From contig DDGE01000025.1 in assembly GCA_002337545.1 (NCBI GenBank), positions 1-27,639 on the forward strand: a stretch of DNA of 27,639 bases, written 5' to 3'. Below, in pieces: positions 7,578 to 14,434 of this stretch. This DNA comes from Phycisphaerales bacterium UBA1910 (GTDB lineage: Bacteria; Planctomycetota; Phycisphaerae; Phycisphaerales; UBA1924). The notes beneath the pieces are model-generated. The model was not told the origin of the DNA and did no database searches. It saw only the letters and a list, made by a program, of their open reading frames with translations. Every line of letters begins with the position of its first letter. Within the stretch, counting starts at the first letter, position 1. A program made the translations under genes and the position numbers.

Positions 7578-8570
7578 GTGACAGCATCTCGTCAGCAGCT
7601 CTCTCAACGCGAGATCGAGGGTGTCCTCCGACAATACCAGGTCGGTACCGTCCACAACATCCGCGAGTTGCCCGAAGGATCACTCTACTCGCCCAAGGTC
7701 ATCCTCGACACCGAACGGGGCACGCTGCTGCTCAAACGCCGCGCACGCGGGTTGGACATGCCCGCACTCGTCGCGTTCGGTCACGAGGTGGTCCTCGGCT
7801 GTCAACGCAATGGGCTGTGCGTTCCCCCGCTGGTTGGTACCAAAGAAGACAACAGCTCATTCGTGCAGTTCTCGGATCATGTCTACGAGCTGTTCGTCTT
7901 TATCGAAGGGCAACGCTTCGACTATGCGAACCCCAATCACGCGTTTGAGATGGGGTCACTGCTCGTGGAAACACACGGCGCGATGGATCGTGTCCAGACC
8001 ACCTTCCCCCCGGCAACTGAGCCCGAATCAATCGATCTGGCGCGGCTCAACGCGATCAATCCCATCGAGCACCTGCTCCCACCCAAGCTCTCCGAGGATG
8101 TCCCCCGGATCATCGGGTATGCGCACGAACTCGCGCAAGCGAACGCGCCCTCCCCTGCACTCGTGCACGGCGATTGGCATCCGGGGAACATGATCTTCCG
8201 AAACGATGCGCTTGTCGCCGTCTGCGACTTTGACAACACCCGGATCGGCTCACGACTGCGCGAGCTTGCCCAATCGCTCGTGCATGTATCGATGGTCACC
8301 CCCTCTCCCGGACAACGCGGCGCGGAGATCGCAGTCGAACCCGACGCCGCCCGACTCGTTTCGTTCTGGAATGGGTATCGCGACGCAGGTGGCAGTGAGA
8401 ATGCGCGGACCGCCGTTGGGCTGATGCCCGGCGTCATGCTCGATGAGGCCCTCGCGTCGCTGGGCACCACACCCAACGAGCACCACGGCGCCATGCTCAG
8501 CGCTGTCTGGAGAAAAGCGGCCTGGATCGACGAGAACCAAGCGCGACTGATCGATCGCCTGAACCATTGA
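7578..8570 (+). CDS. Aminoglycoside phosphotransferase (APH)-fold small-molecule kinase
   Basis: Protein-kinase-like phosphotransferase of the APH / homoserine-kinase-II / CotS superfamily, 330 aa, no signal peptide. The catalytic loop VHGDWHPGN at 196-204 supplies the Asp base (D199) and the Mg-binding Asn (N204). The DFG-equivalent is CDFDNTR with D217 and D219. The likely ATP-lysine lies in LLLKRRARG (about K53). GTG at 7578 has GAGGG 7 nt upstream. It follows the yicC homologue by 39 bp with a hairpin between. The natural substrate (an amino sugar, homoserine, choline or other) cannot be deduced, and there is no reason from context to call it a resistance gene. Confidence 0.82.
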   Translation: MTASRQQLSQREIEGVLRQYQVGTVHNIRELPEGSLYSPKVILDTERGTLLLKRRARGLDMPALVAFGHEVVLGCQRNGLCVPPLVGTKEDNSSFVQFSDHVYELFVFIEGQRFDYANPNHAFEMGSLLVETHGAMDRVQTTFPPATEPESIDLARLNAINPIEHLLPPKLSEDVPRIIGYAHELAQANAPSPALVHGDWHPGNMIFRNDALVAVCDFDNTRIGSRLRELAQSLVHVSMVTPSPGQRGAEIAVEPDAARLVSFWNGYRDAGGSENARTAVGLMPGVMLDEALASLGTTPNEHHGAMLSAVWRKAAWIDENQARLIDRLNH

Positions 8571-8597
8571 ACCCATCCCGCCGCTGCGCGGTATAGT
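8567..8597 (+). promoter_or_regulatory. Candidate promoter for the secreted PDZ-like protein gene, near-leaderless
   Basis: TTGAAC (8567-8572, overlapping the previous gene's TGA), a 19-bp spacer and TATAGT (8592-8597). The -10 ends 8 nt before the ATG at 8606 and no Shine-Dalgarno is present, so the transcript would begin at or next to the ATG. The spacer is longer than ideal. Confidence 0.4.
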
Positions 8598-8605
8598 GTG
8601 GTGTC

Positions 8606-9703
8606 ATGCCCTCGCCGATTCACATCCTGACTCTCGCACTGGTGATGTCGTCCGCCGGCCTGAGCCACGCGCAACCCGCTCCCGATGAAATCGTCATCGA
8701 AACAACCCCCGAGACCGAGCCCGAGGTCATCGAGGAATGGATCGAGCAGCTTGAGAGCCCTGATTGGCTCATGCGAGATCTCGCTACACTCGAACTCGCG
8801 GAACTCGATCCGGGGATTTCTCTCGAAACGCTCGAGAGATACATCACCCATAACGATCTCTCCATTGAACAACGCTCACGCCTCTGGCTGGCTTGCCTCC
8901 GACGCTTCGAAATGCGCCCCAAGGGCGCGCTGGGTGTCCAGTTCGGCGAGATTCAGATGGGCGCGATCGAAGTCATTCCCATACCGGACAACCCCGAGTT
9001 CCCCGCATCGATGGTGCTCAGGCAGGGCGACAAGATTGCCCTCGTCGCCGATCGCCTCATGGAAGGGACATTCTCACTCCGCGCCGAGATCCTCTCGCGC
9101 GATCCGGGTGAGATCCTCCCTGTCACCCTCATCCGCAACACACGCCCAACCAGGTTCGATCTCAGACTCGGGGCCTACTCGAATCTGACTGGCGGCGCGC
9201 GGATGGATACAGAGATGCTCGTCACGGCATTACAACGACGCTGGGATCGCCGGGGCATCAGCATCGGAACCGCCGATACGGTGGGCGATGCCATCAACCG
9301 CGAGTCATGGGCCCAAGCCGCATTCCCTGAGGGGGTTGTGCCAGATCCACGCGAGCCCGAACTGATCGCACCACGAGGGATCGTGTTCGGCCCCGGGATG
9401 CGCAGCGCGGTTGATGGAACGCGCTGGGACCGCACGATCATCGATGTGTGGACCGATCCCGCCGATTTCAGGAATGACTCGGATCAACGCGGATCGCTTA
9501 TCCTTGGCGAACAGCTGCAACCGCTGATCGCGTTGCAAGACCTGTATGTCAGCCAGCAACTCCTGTTAAAAGTCGACATGTCAACCACGAACGACGCGGA
9601 CACCAAGGCCGGGATCGAGTCTGAGCTCGCTGCGGTCCAGAAGAAGCTGGATCGAATCAGAAATGAGATCGAGAGCACCCGCGCCACATCGCGAACGCCT
9701 TAA
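8606..9703 (+). CDS. Secreted protein with PDZ-like domain, function unknown
   Basis: 365 aa. A signal peptide spans residues 1-22 (hydrophobic ILTLALVMSSAG, likely cut after SHA). A short alpha-helical stretch (about 42-104) resembles the start of a HEAT-like repeat. A PDZ-like segment runs from about 107 to 190: KGALGVQFG, then a VLRQGDKIALV turn, an LRAEIL helix and PGEILPVTLIRN. In PDZ domains these positions form the carboxylate loop, the GD turn and the second helix. The C-terminus has a short heptad-like helix (ELAAVQKKLDRIRNEIES). No protease catalytic domain accompanies the PDZ-like part, so it may act as a periplasmic scaffold. No ribosome binding site precedes the ATG. It is convergent with the alarmone hydrolase; their stop codons overlap in TTAA at 9700-9703. 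Confidence 0.75.
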   Translation: MPSPIHILTLALVMSSAGLSHAQPAPDEIVIETTPETEPEVIEEWIEQLESPDWLMRDLATLELAELDPGISLETLERYITHNDLSIEQRSRLWLACLRRFEMRPKGALGVQFGEIQMGAIEVIPIPDNPEFPASMVLRQGDKIALVADRLMEGTFSLRAEILSRDPGEILPVTLIRNTRPTRFDLRLGAYSNLTGGARMDTEMLVTALQRRWDRRGISIGTADTVGDAINRESWAQAAFPEGVVPDPREPELIAPRGIVFGPGMRSAVDGTRWDRTIIDVWTDPADFRNDSDQRGSLILGEQLQPLIALQDLYVSQQLLLKVDMSTTNDADTKAGIESELAAVQKKLDRIRNEIESTRATSRTP

Positions 9704-10251
9704 CGCTCACTGTCTCGCGCAGCACACAACGAATCGTAAAGCGCCTGCACGGCCCCACGCGCCGTCACGAAGACCGCTCGATCGACATCGTTCTCCGTGA
9801 GATCCAACGCCCGTTTACATCTCGAGATGCACTTGCGCCGCATGCCCGGACGAGGCAGATCGAGCCCGTTGTCATAGACATCCGCGAGCTTGACGATCCG
9901 CGCTTGCCACGGCCCTTGCTCAAGCCGGATGTCATAGTCTTTCTCGCGCTCCGGCTCGATGAGCAGCATGTTCTTCGTCATGCACGCGACACAATCAGCG
10001 ACCTCGCGACCGAACCGTTTATGGATGTCATCGAAGTCAGTGCGGGTGTCTTCGATCGTGTCGTGCAGAAGCGCAGTCGCGATCGCAACCTCGTCGTCGC
10101 ATCCGAAGATATCACGCAAGACCATCGCGACCCGGAACGGGTGCGCCACGAACGGTGTCTTCTTGTCCTTGCGATACTGATGGTTGTGGGCACGCGCGGC
10201 GTACGACGCGGCGCGTTGCCAGAGCTTGGGTTCAACAGTATTCATTGCCAT
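9700..10251 (-). CDS. Small alarmone hydrolase (MESH1-like HD-domain (p)ppGpp hydrolase)
   Basis: Stand-alone HD hydrolase of 183 aa, matching the length and order of the MESH1/SAH group, which removes pyrophosphate from (p)ppGpp (animal MESH1 is also reported to act on NADPH). Numbering from the ATG at 10251: RKDKKTPFVAHP contains H37, ALLHDTIEDT contains the HD pair H63-D64 and the E67-D68 pair, and IVKLADVYDN carries the final metal Asp (D124). No synthetase, TGS or ACT domain is attached. The long upstream in-frame extension is arginine- and cysteine-rich and is discarded. ATG at 10251 or 10245 fits; neither has a Shine-Dalgarno, but a good promoter ends 5 nt upstream. The substrate is inferred from the family. 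Confidence 0.85.
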   Translation of the reverse strand: MAMNTVEPKLWQRAASYAARAHNHQYRKDKKTPFVAHPFRVAMVLRDIFGCDDEVAIATALLHDTIEDTRTDFDDIHKRFGREVADCVACMTKNMLLIEPEREKDYDIRLEQGPWQARIVKLADVYDNGLDLPRPGMRRKCISRCKRALDLTENDVDRAVFVTARGAVQALYDSLCAARDSER

Positions 10252-10256
10252 ATACG

Positions 10257-10285
10257 AGCATACATGCACGCACAGAAACAAACAA
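10257..10285 (-). promoter_or_regulatory. Promoter of the alarmone hydrolase gene, leaderless type
   Basis: On the minus strand TTGTTT (10285-10280), a 17-bp spacer and TATGCT (10262-10257). The -10 ends 5 nt before ATG 10251 and 11 nt before ATG 10245, with no Shine-Dalgarno. The -35 lies in the T-rich tail of the upstream gene's terminator. Confidence 0.5.
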
Positions 10286-10310
10286 CGCACTCGCCGAGGG
10301 CAAGTGCGTT
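10271..10310 (-). terminator. Rho-independent terminator of the GH35-like gene
   Basis: Stem of 12 pairs with one mismatch (10284-10295 with 10299-10310, loop 10296-10298), just 26 bp downstream of the GH35-like stop. On the minus strand it is followed by an interrupted T-rich run, GTTTGTTTCTG (10281-10271). The layout is convincing although the T-tract is broken by Gs. Confidence 0.65.
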
Positions 10311-10336
10311 CGCTTGTGTAAAACTTTTGACTCCGA

Positions 10337-13096
10337 TCATCGACGCGAGACGACGACCTTGACCTTCGAGGGAGCGAACCCATGCTCATCGAAGATCATG
10401 AGCTCGTTCGGGCCGTCCGGCTTCAACCAGGCGCCGGGGATCGTCAACGGCATCGCGGGCTCGACATCCTTGCCCTTGGGATCCGCAACGAAATAGCGTC
10501 CCAGCGCGTGACCGTTGAGATAGATCTGACCCTTGCTCAGACCTGAGCAATCCAGATCGAGCGCCGCGATCGAGTCCGGCGAATCAAAGCTCGTTTTCCA
10601 CCACGAGGGCTTTTCCGTGTTCTTCAGCTTTGCTTTCGTCACGGAGTCAAAGTCGATCTCCGCCGGGGGCTCCCACTTCGCGAAGGACCAGGAGCACTTG
10701 TCGGTGATCGGGTTCGCCGCTTCGAGGAACGCACCATCGCTATCGATAAGCTTGTGCATCTTCTCCACGAACGATTCGTCGGCCTCCGTAGTCGCGTTAT
10801 CTTCGAACGCGATCTGGATGACATTGTTCCCGCGCTTGGTTGCCTCATCATCAAAGGTAACCGTTGTCGCACGACCTGGCGCAACGAGCGTAAACGGCTC
10901 TTCGTTGAGCACGATCAATGCCCGCGCGGGGAGGGCGGGAAGCTCGAGGAAGATCGATGACTTCTTCAAGTGCTTGAAGCTCCAGGTGATCCGGTCCGGG
11001 AGGGTCGTATCGCCCGGGCGAAGCCCGAAGATCGGCGACTTGAACGCGAGCAGATCGATGGGGTCGCCCTGTTCGATCTTCGATTTGCCGGGCTTGAACG
11101 CGATGCGTTCGATGATGTGCCCGTACACACCCTTGCGCTGGGTCAGATCCGTACCGGCGTGAGCGCGTCCCATGTTGTCCGCGAGCATCACAAGGTGCTG
11201 ATTCCCCTTCTTGGTGGCCAGCGGGATTTCTTTCTCTGCACCGGGACCGGTGCCAAGCACACCCTGATGTTCCGCGTCGAGATACATCGCAACACGGTCG
11301 GTCATCTCGGGAGCGCTGGCCTTGAGTTTCTTGGTCGCGCTGTTCTTGAGCTCAACCCGGTACCACCCATACCCGTACGGGGTTCCAAGCTCGGACAGAT
11401 CCGCGGGGCCGGGGATCTGCGCATACCTTGGCGACTCGCCGGAGATGTGCTCCTCCGGGACCGCGCACTCCCAGTTGCCCAGGCTGACCTTGGGAAGCTT
11501 TGTCCCAGGGTAATCCTCGGGCGCCTTGGTCGTGATGGTTTTCGATTTGCCCGTTTCGTCGATGTGCGTGTGCGTCTTGCCGTTATCCGAAGGCAGGGGC
11601 TCACCGTCCACCGTCAAACCGCCGACGCCAACATAGATGTCGTTGCCGTGGAAGTAGGTCTCGTCCGCCATCTCATCGGACATCACGACAATCGTCATAC
11701 CCTCATGCTCAACGACCAGGGGCTTGCGGGCCTTGGGAACTTCAACCTCCAGTGGTGTGCCGTTGATCGAAACCTCGCCCAGCGCATTCGCAGGACCGAA
11801 GAGGACAAGCGTGTTCCCGACATGCGCCATCGCGTTGAGCGATGTATGGTCGAGCGTGTGCGACGACGAGAGGTGCACATCAAGCATGCACCAGTGGACG
11901 CGCTGGTGTCCGACGCGTACAGGAAGCTTCGCGCCATCGCTCAGGAGCAGGTTCAGCGTGCCTGGCTTGCTCTTGGGCGGCGAGAAAATAAACACGATCG
12001 AGCCCTGCGTGCCGCGCATGTGCGTAACAGCGTGGCCATTGATCGCTGAATCATCGCTCGCGGGATCGATCACGATCGGTGGCTGCTCGTGCTCGGTGTG
12101 CGCCAGGATTCGAGAGAAGTTGCTCGCGAACAGGTTCAGTCGTCGGACAGGCAACCCCTCCGCCGCGAGCCGCCCGTGCTCGTCCACCATCGCGTTGGAA
12201 TCACTCAGCGGCGTGAAAGGCGAAAAGTCGCCACGCTCATCACTCCCAGCCAGGAATCCGGGGGTCACGCCCGCACAGAACGCGCCGAGGTTGTACTGCC
12301 CGCCGGCACACATGATCTCCGCGAGCTGACGCTGCAGCATGAGCCCATCCATCGGCTCCGGTTTGGGCTGGCCGAACTTCGGGCGGGCGCGTGGCCCGTA
12401 ATCGATCACGATCTGAGGCTGATCGGGGCAGACGGCCTTGAGCTGGCGCATGGTCCCGAACATATCACCCTCGCCCGCCCATGCGTCGATGTCGCCTTCG
12501 ACACCCTCCCACAGGTTGTTCGCGTTGAGCTTGGGAACGGTGAATCCTGCTTCGCGGAGGTAGCGGCCCAGCTCGCCAAGGTAGCCCTTGGCCGCGACCG
12601 CGTCGCCACAGAACCACTTGTTCTCGTTCTGGATCATGATGATCGGCGCACCCTTGGTCGTCGATGCCTGCAGATCCTTGAGCTGCTTGGCCAGCGCGTT
12701 GAAATACTTGCCAACCGCTTCAAGGAAGGGCTGGTTGGGCTTGCGGACCTCGAGATCGGGCATGTTGAGCAGCCACGCGGGCAAACCACCAAGGTCCCAC
12801 CCCTCGCCGATGTACGGCCCAACGCGGAGCACGCAATACATCCCCGCCTCGTGAATGAGTTGTACAAACGAACGGATGTCGTTGTTGTCCTTGAAGTCGT
12901 AACTCCCCGGACGCGTCTCGATCTGGCTCCAGAAAATCGGGACCTCGATGCAGTTAAGCCCCGCATGTTTGGCGGCACGGATGCGGTCCGCCCATTCGCT
13001 CGGGGCGATGCGCTGGAAATGGATCGATCCTGTGACGATCCAGACGCGCTTGCCGTCGATCATGAGGGTGCGACTATCGAAGCTGACTGATGCCAT
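10337..13096 (-). CDS. GH35 beta-galactosidase homologue with substituted active-site residues
   Basis: 919 aa, no signal peptide, so predicted cytoplasmic. The N-terminal TIM barrel is clearly GH35: WIVTGSIHFQRI, IRAAKHAGLNCIEV, GPYIGEGWDLGGLPAWLL (93-110), APIIMIQNENKW (150-161), and SPFTPLSDSNAMVDEHG like the family's APLDE segment. Beta-rich domains follow, as in family members with C-terminal jelly rolls. By colinear comparison with human GLB1, remembered not computed, the acid/base Glu (VENE) is Lys160, the nucleophile Glu (SEF/Y) is Asp232, galactose-binding Glu129 is Gly99 and Tyr83 is Pro53. It may be a pseudo-enzyme or act on another substrate. ATG at 13096 is chosen over TTG 13114 because AGGGG lies 6 nt upstream. 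A terminator follows. Confidence 0.8.
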   Translation of the reverse strand: MASVSFDSRTLMIDGKRVWIVTGSIHFQRIAPSEWADRIRAAKHAGLNCIEVPIFWSQIETRPGSYDFKDNNDIRSFVQLIHEAGMYCVLRVGPYIGEGWDLGGLPAWLLNMPDLEVRKPNQPFLEAVGKYFNALAKQLKDLQASTTKGAPIIMIQNENKWFCGDAVAAKGYLGELGRYLREAGFTVPKLNANNLWEGVEGDIDAWAGEGDMFGTMRQLKAVCPDQPQIVIDYGPRARPKFGQPKPEPMDGLMLQRQLAEIMCAGGQYNLGAFCAGVTPGFLAGSDERGDFSPFTPLSDSNAMVDEHGRLAAEGLPVRRLNLFASNFSRILAHTEHEQPPIVIDPASDDSAINGHAVTHMRGTQGSIVFIFSPPKSKPGTLNLLLSDGAKLPVRVGHQRVHWCMLDVHLSSSHTLDHTSLNAMAHVGNTLVLFGPANALGEVSINGTPLEVEVPKARKPLVVEHEGMTIVVMSDEMADETYFHGNDIYVGVGGLTVDGEPLPSDNGKTHTHIDETGKSKTITTKAPEDYPGTKLPKVSLGNWECAVPEEHISGESPRYAQIPGPADLSELGTPYGYGWYRVELKNSATKKLKASAPEMTDRVAMYLDAEHQGVLGTGPGAEKEIPLATKKGNQHLVMLADNMGRAHAGTDLTQRKGVYGHIIERIAFKPGKSKIEQGDPIDLLAFKSPIFGLRPGDTTLPDRITWSFKHLKKSSIFLELPALPARALIVLNEEPFTLVAPGRATTVTFDDEATKRGNNVIQIAFEDNATTEADESFVEKMHKLIDSDGAFLEAANPITDKCSWSFAKWEPPAEIDFDSVTKAKLKNTEKPSWWKTSFDSPDSIAALDLDCSGLSKGQIYLNGHALGRYFVADPKGKDVEPAMPLTIPGAWLKPDGPNELMIFDEHGFAPSKVKVVVSRR

Positions 13097-13448
13097 GAAG
13101 TACCCCTGTGACAACGCTTTACAGCGGAATCGAGTGTCTGCCTACCGGACGAGTTCGCCCGTGGCGAGCCAACGAACATCCCGATCGTTGGCGTGGGCCT
13201 AGACCCTATGAGCATGCCCAAAAAAGGCAAATTTGTGAACGGTCGACACCCCCCACCAAAGCAATCACGGCATACGAATTCCTTGCGAACAAAGTTTCGC
13301 AAATCACTTATTCACATATACTTATGCACATTCGATGCGCGATTGATCACCCGCGTCACAATTCACGCGCGCCAACGCCGAGAACTTTGAAAATTCTTGA
13401 GCGCGTACAAGCATCGAACACAAGTGTTTGGTATTTAAACGGGTTCAG
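13097..13448. other. AT-richer intergenic region upstream of the GH35-like gene
   Basis: 352 bp with no gene I can support; the short frames here have no start signal or family motif. It should hold the promoter of the GH35-like gene and the end of the GNAT transcript. Visible items are the ribosome binding site near 13103-13107, the dyad at 13283-13302, and an AT-rich stretch at about 13280-13330. I found no -35/-10 pair I would defend. Confidence 0.5.
13283..13302. promoter_or_regulatory. Dyad that could be an operator for the GH35-like gene
   Basis: TTGCGAA (13283-13289), 6-bp spacer, TTCGCAA (13296-13302): an exact 7-bp inverted repeat about 190 bp upstream of the GH35-like ATG. The TTG...CAA ends recall LacI-family operators, but no regulator gene lies beside it. 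Confidence 0.38.
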
Positions 13449-14108
13449 TCAGGACGCCCAGCACTCGTATTCGTCATGCTGAATCAGGGCCTTGTTGATC
13501 TCAAGAAGATCACGATTCCCAGTCGTCTTGAACCCGCACCTCTCCGCAACGCGGATCGATCCAAGGTTATCGCGACAGATATACCCTCGGACCAGGTGCA
13601 TGCCCAGACCGGACGGGTGATCGGCGAGCGCAAAGTCAATCACACCCTGCGCGGCTTCAGACCCGTACCCCATACCCGAGAGTCGGGAATCGACCCACCA
13701 GTTGGCTTCGCAGGACCACTCGAGCCCGCGCTGGATTTTGATCAGATTGAACATCCCAAGGAAACGCCCGGCGTGCTCGCCGTGCTCAATGAACGCCGCG
13801 CGTCGCCACGCAACTCCTTCGATGTCCTGCACACGCGCCTTGGTCATCGTGCGATGGAAAAAGTGCGAATCGCTCTCACCCTCGTGATTCACGGGCACCC
13901 AGCGCCGCACATCGGCGCGCGAGTGATCCAGCGCCTCGATGAACGCCTCCTCATCACGCGGCGTAAGCAAACGGAACACCAGCCGCTGGGTGGTGAGATC
14001 GGGCTTGGGAAGGACTTCCACGACACGGCGGTCGATGACCCGCTTGCCGGTGATCACGCAGGACGGTTGCGAGATCGTTTGTATGGCTCTTGCGGGTGAT
14101 GCGCTCAT
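13449..14108 (-). CDS. GNAT-family N-acetyltransferase (RimJ/RimL type)
   Basis: 219 aa acetyl-CoA-dependent transferase of the RimJ/RimL subgroup, which acetylates protein N-termini or small amines. The RimJ-like opening LTTQRLVFRLLTPRDEEAFIE begins near residue 38 (given here only as landmarks TQRLVFR and DEEAF). The acetyl-CoA loop is GMGYGSEAAQGVIDFA, and NLGSIRVAERCGFKTTG is the usual C-terminal motif. About 35 residues precede the domain. ATG at 14108 is supported by GGGAG 8 nt upstream, which lies inside a short inverted repeat. The substrate cannot be told. Confidence 0.86.
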   Translation of the reverse strand: MSASPARAIQTISQPSCVITGKRVIDRRVVEVLPKPDLTTQRLVFRLLTPRDEEAFIEALDHSRADVRRWVPVNHEGESDSHFFHRTMTKARVQDIEGVAWRRAAFIEHGEHAGRFLGMFNLIKIQRGLEWSCEANWWVDSRLSGMGYGSEAAQGVIDFALADHPSGLGMHLVRGYICRDNLGSIRVAERCGFKTTGNRDLLEINKALIQHDEYECWAS

Positions 14109-14109
14109 G

Positions 14110-14138
14110 TATCGGACTCCCTTGGGCTGTGTCCGATA
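14110..14138. promoter_or_regulatory. Inverted repeat around the GNAT ribosome binding site
   Basis: TATCGGAC (14110-14117) and GTCCGATA (14131-14138) are an exact 8-bp inverted repeat, one base from the GNAT start codon. In the transcript it would fold with GGGAG at the loop-stem border. A further GTCCGATA is at 14201-14208 and a partial copy GTCCGA at 14176-14181. It could be a translational hairpin or a repeated operator. Confidence 0.42.
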
Positions 14139-14260
14139 GATCGACGCTTCACACGCGTGACATAAGAGAATGCGGGTCCGAATATCTGGTTTTTCTGGAT
14201 GTCCGATAAATGCGGATGCTTAGCGACAGAACCGGGCCCAGAGCAGGACCGCTTCACGAC

Positions 14261-14400
14261 GAGAGATCCGCTGCCCGCACTCGAACGGGTGGCCTGATGG
14301 AACCCGCAGGGTTCCTTCGGGTATCGACGACTCAGAACAACGGAATCCCGAAGGAGACTTCGTCTCCTTAGGGCCACCCAGCCGTCGCGGGTACACTCTC
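14261..14400. ncRNA. Candidate structured RNA: nested stems around a four-way junction
   Basis: Lies in the 326-bp gap between glmS and the GNAT gene. Exact helices: 14261-14265 with 14396-14400 (5 bp), 14274-14278 with 14387-14391 (5 bp), 14287-14294 with 14372-14379 (8 bp). Inside are hairpins 14299-14305/14309-14315 (7 bp, GCA loop on the plus strand), 14316-14321/14347-14352 (6 bp) and 14351-14358/14362-14369 (8 bp, TTC loop); the last two share two bases. The strand is undetermined. It does not match tRNA, 6S, SRP, RNase P, tmRNA or riboswitch consensus known to me. The rest of the gap (14139-14260, 14401-14434) shows only the GTCCGATA copies. Confidence 0.35.
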
Positions 14401-14434
14401 AGTTAACCATATCAGGCGCTATCCGATCCAGAAA

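Noticed and set aside
12089..13090. Plus-strand open frames opposite the GH35-like gene (also 10970-12049)
   Set aside because: Same reasoning: antisense to clear GH35 segments, no start signal, no family motif.
13108..13482. A short plus-strand gene in the 13097-13448 gap
   Set aside because: No ribosome binding site, no motif, and it runs into the end of the GNAT gene.
14281..14315. Hammerhead ribozyme core, because CTGATG precedes a stable hairpin
   Set aside because: The required GAAA after stem II and the cleavage-site context are missing.
14287..14379. A tRNA, because the stems form a cloverleaf-like shape with an 8-bp closing helix
   Set aside because: No TTCGA T-loop of proper size, no 7-nt anticodon loop, three-base loops instead, and no CCA.
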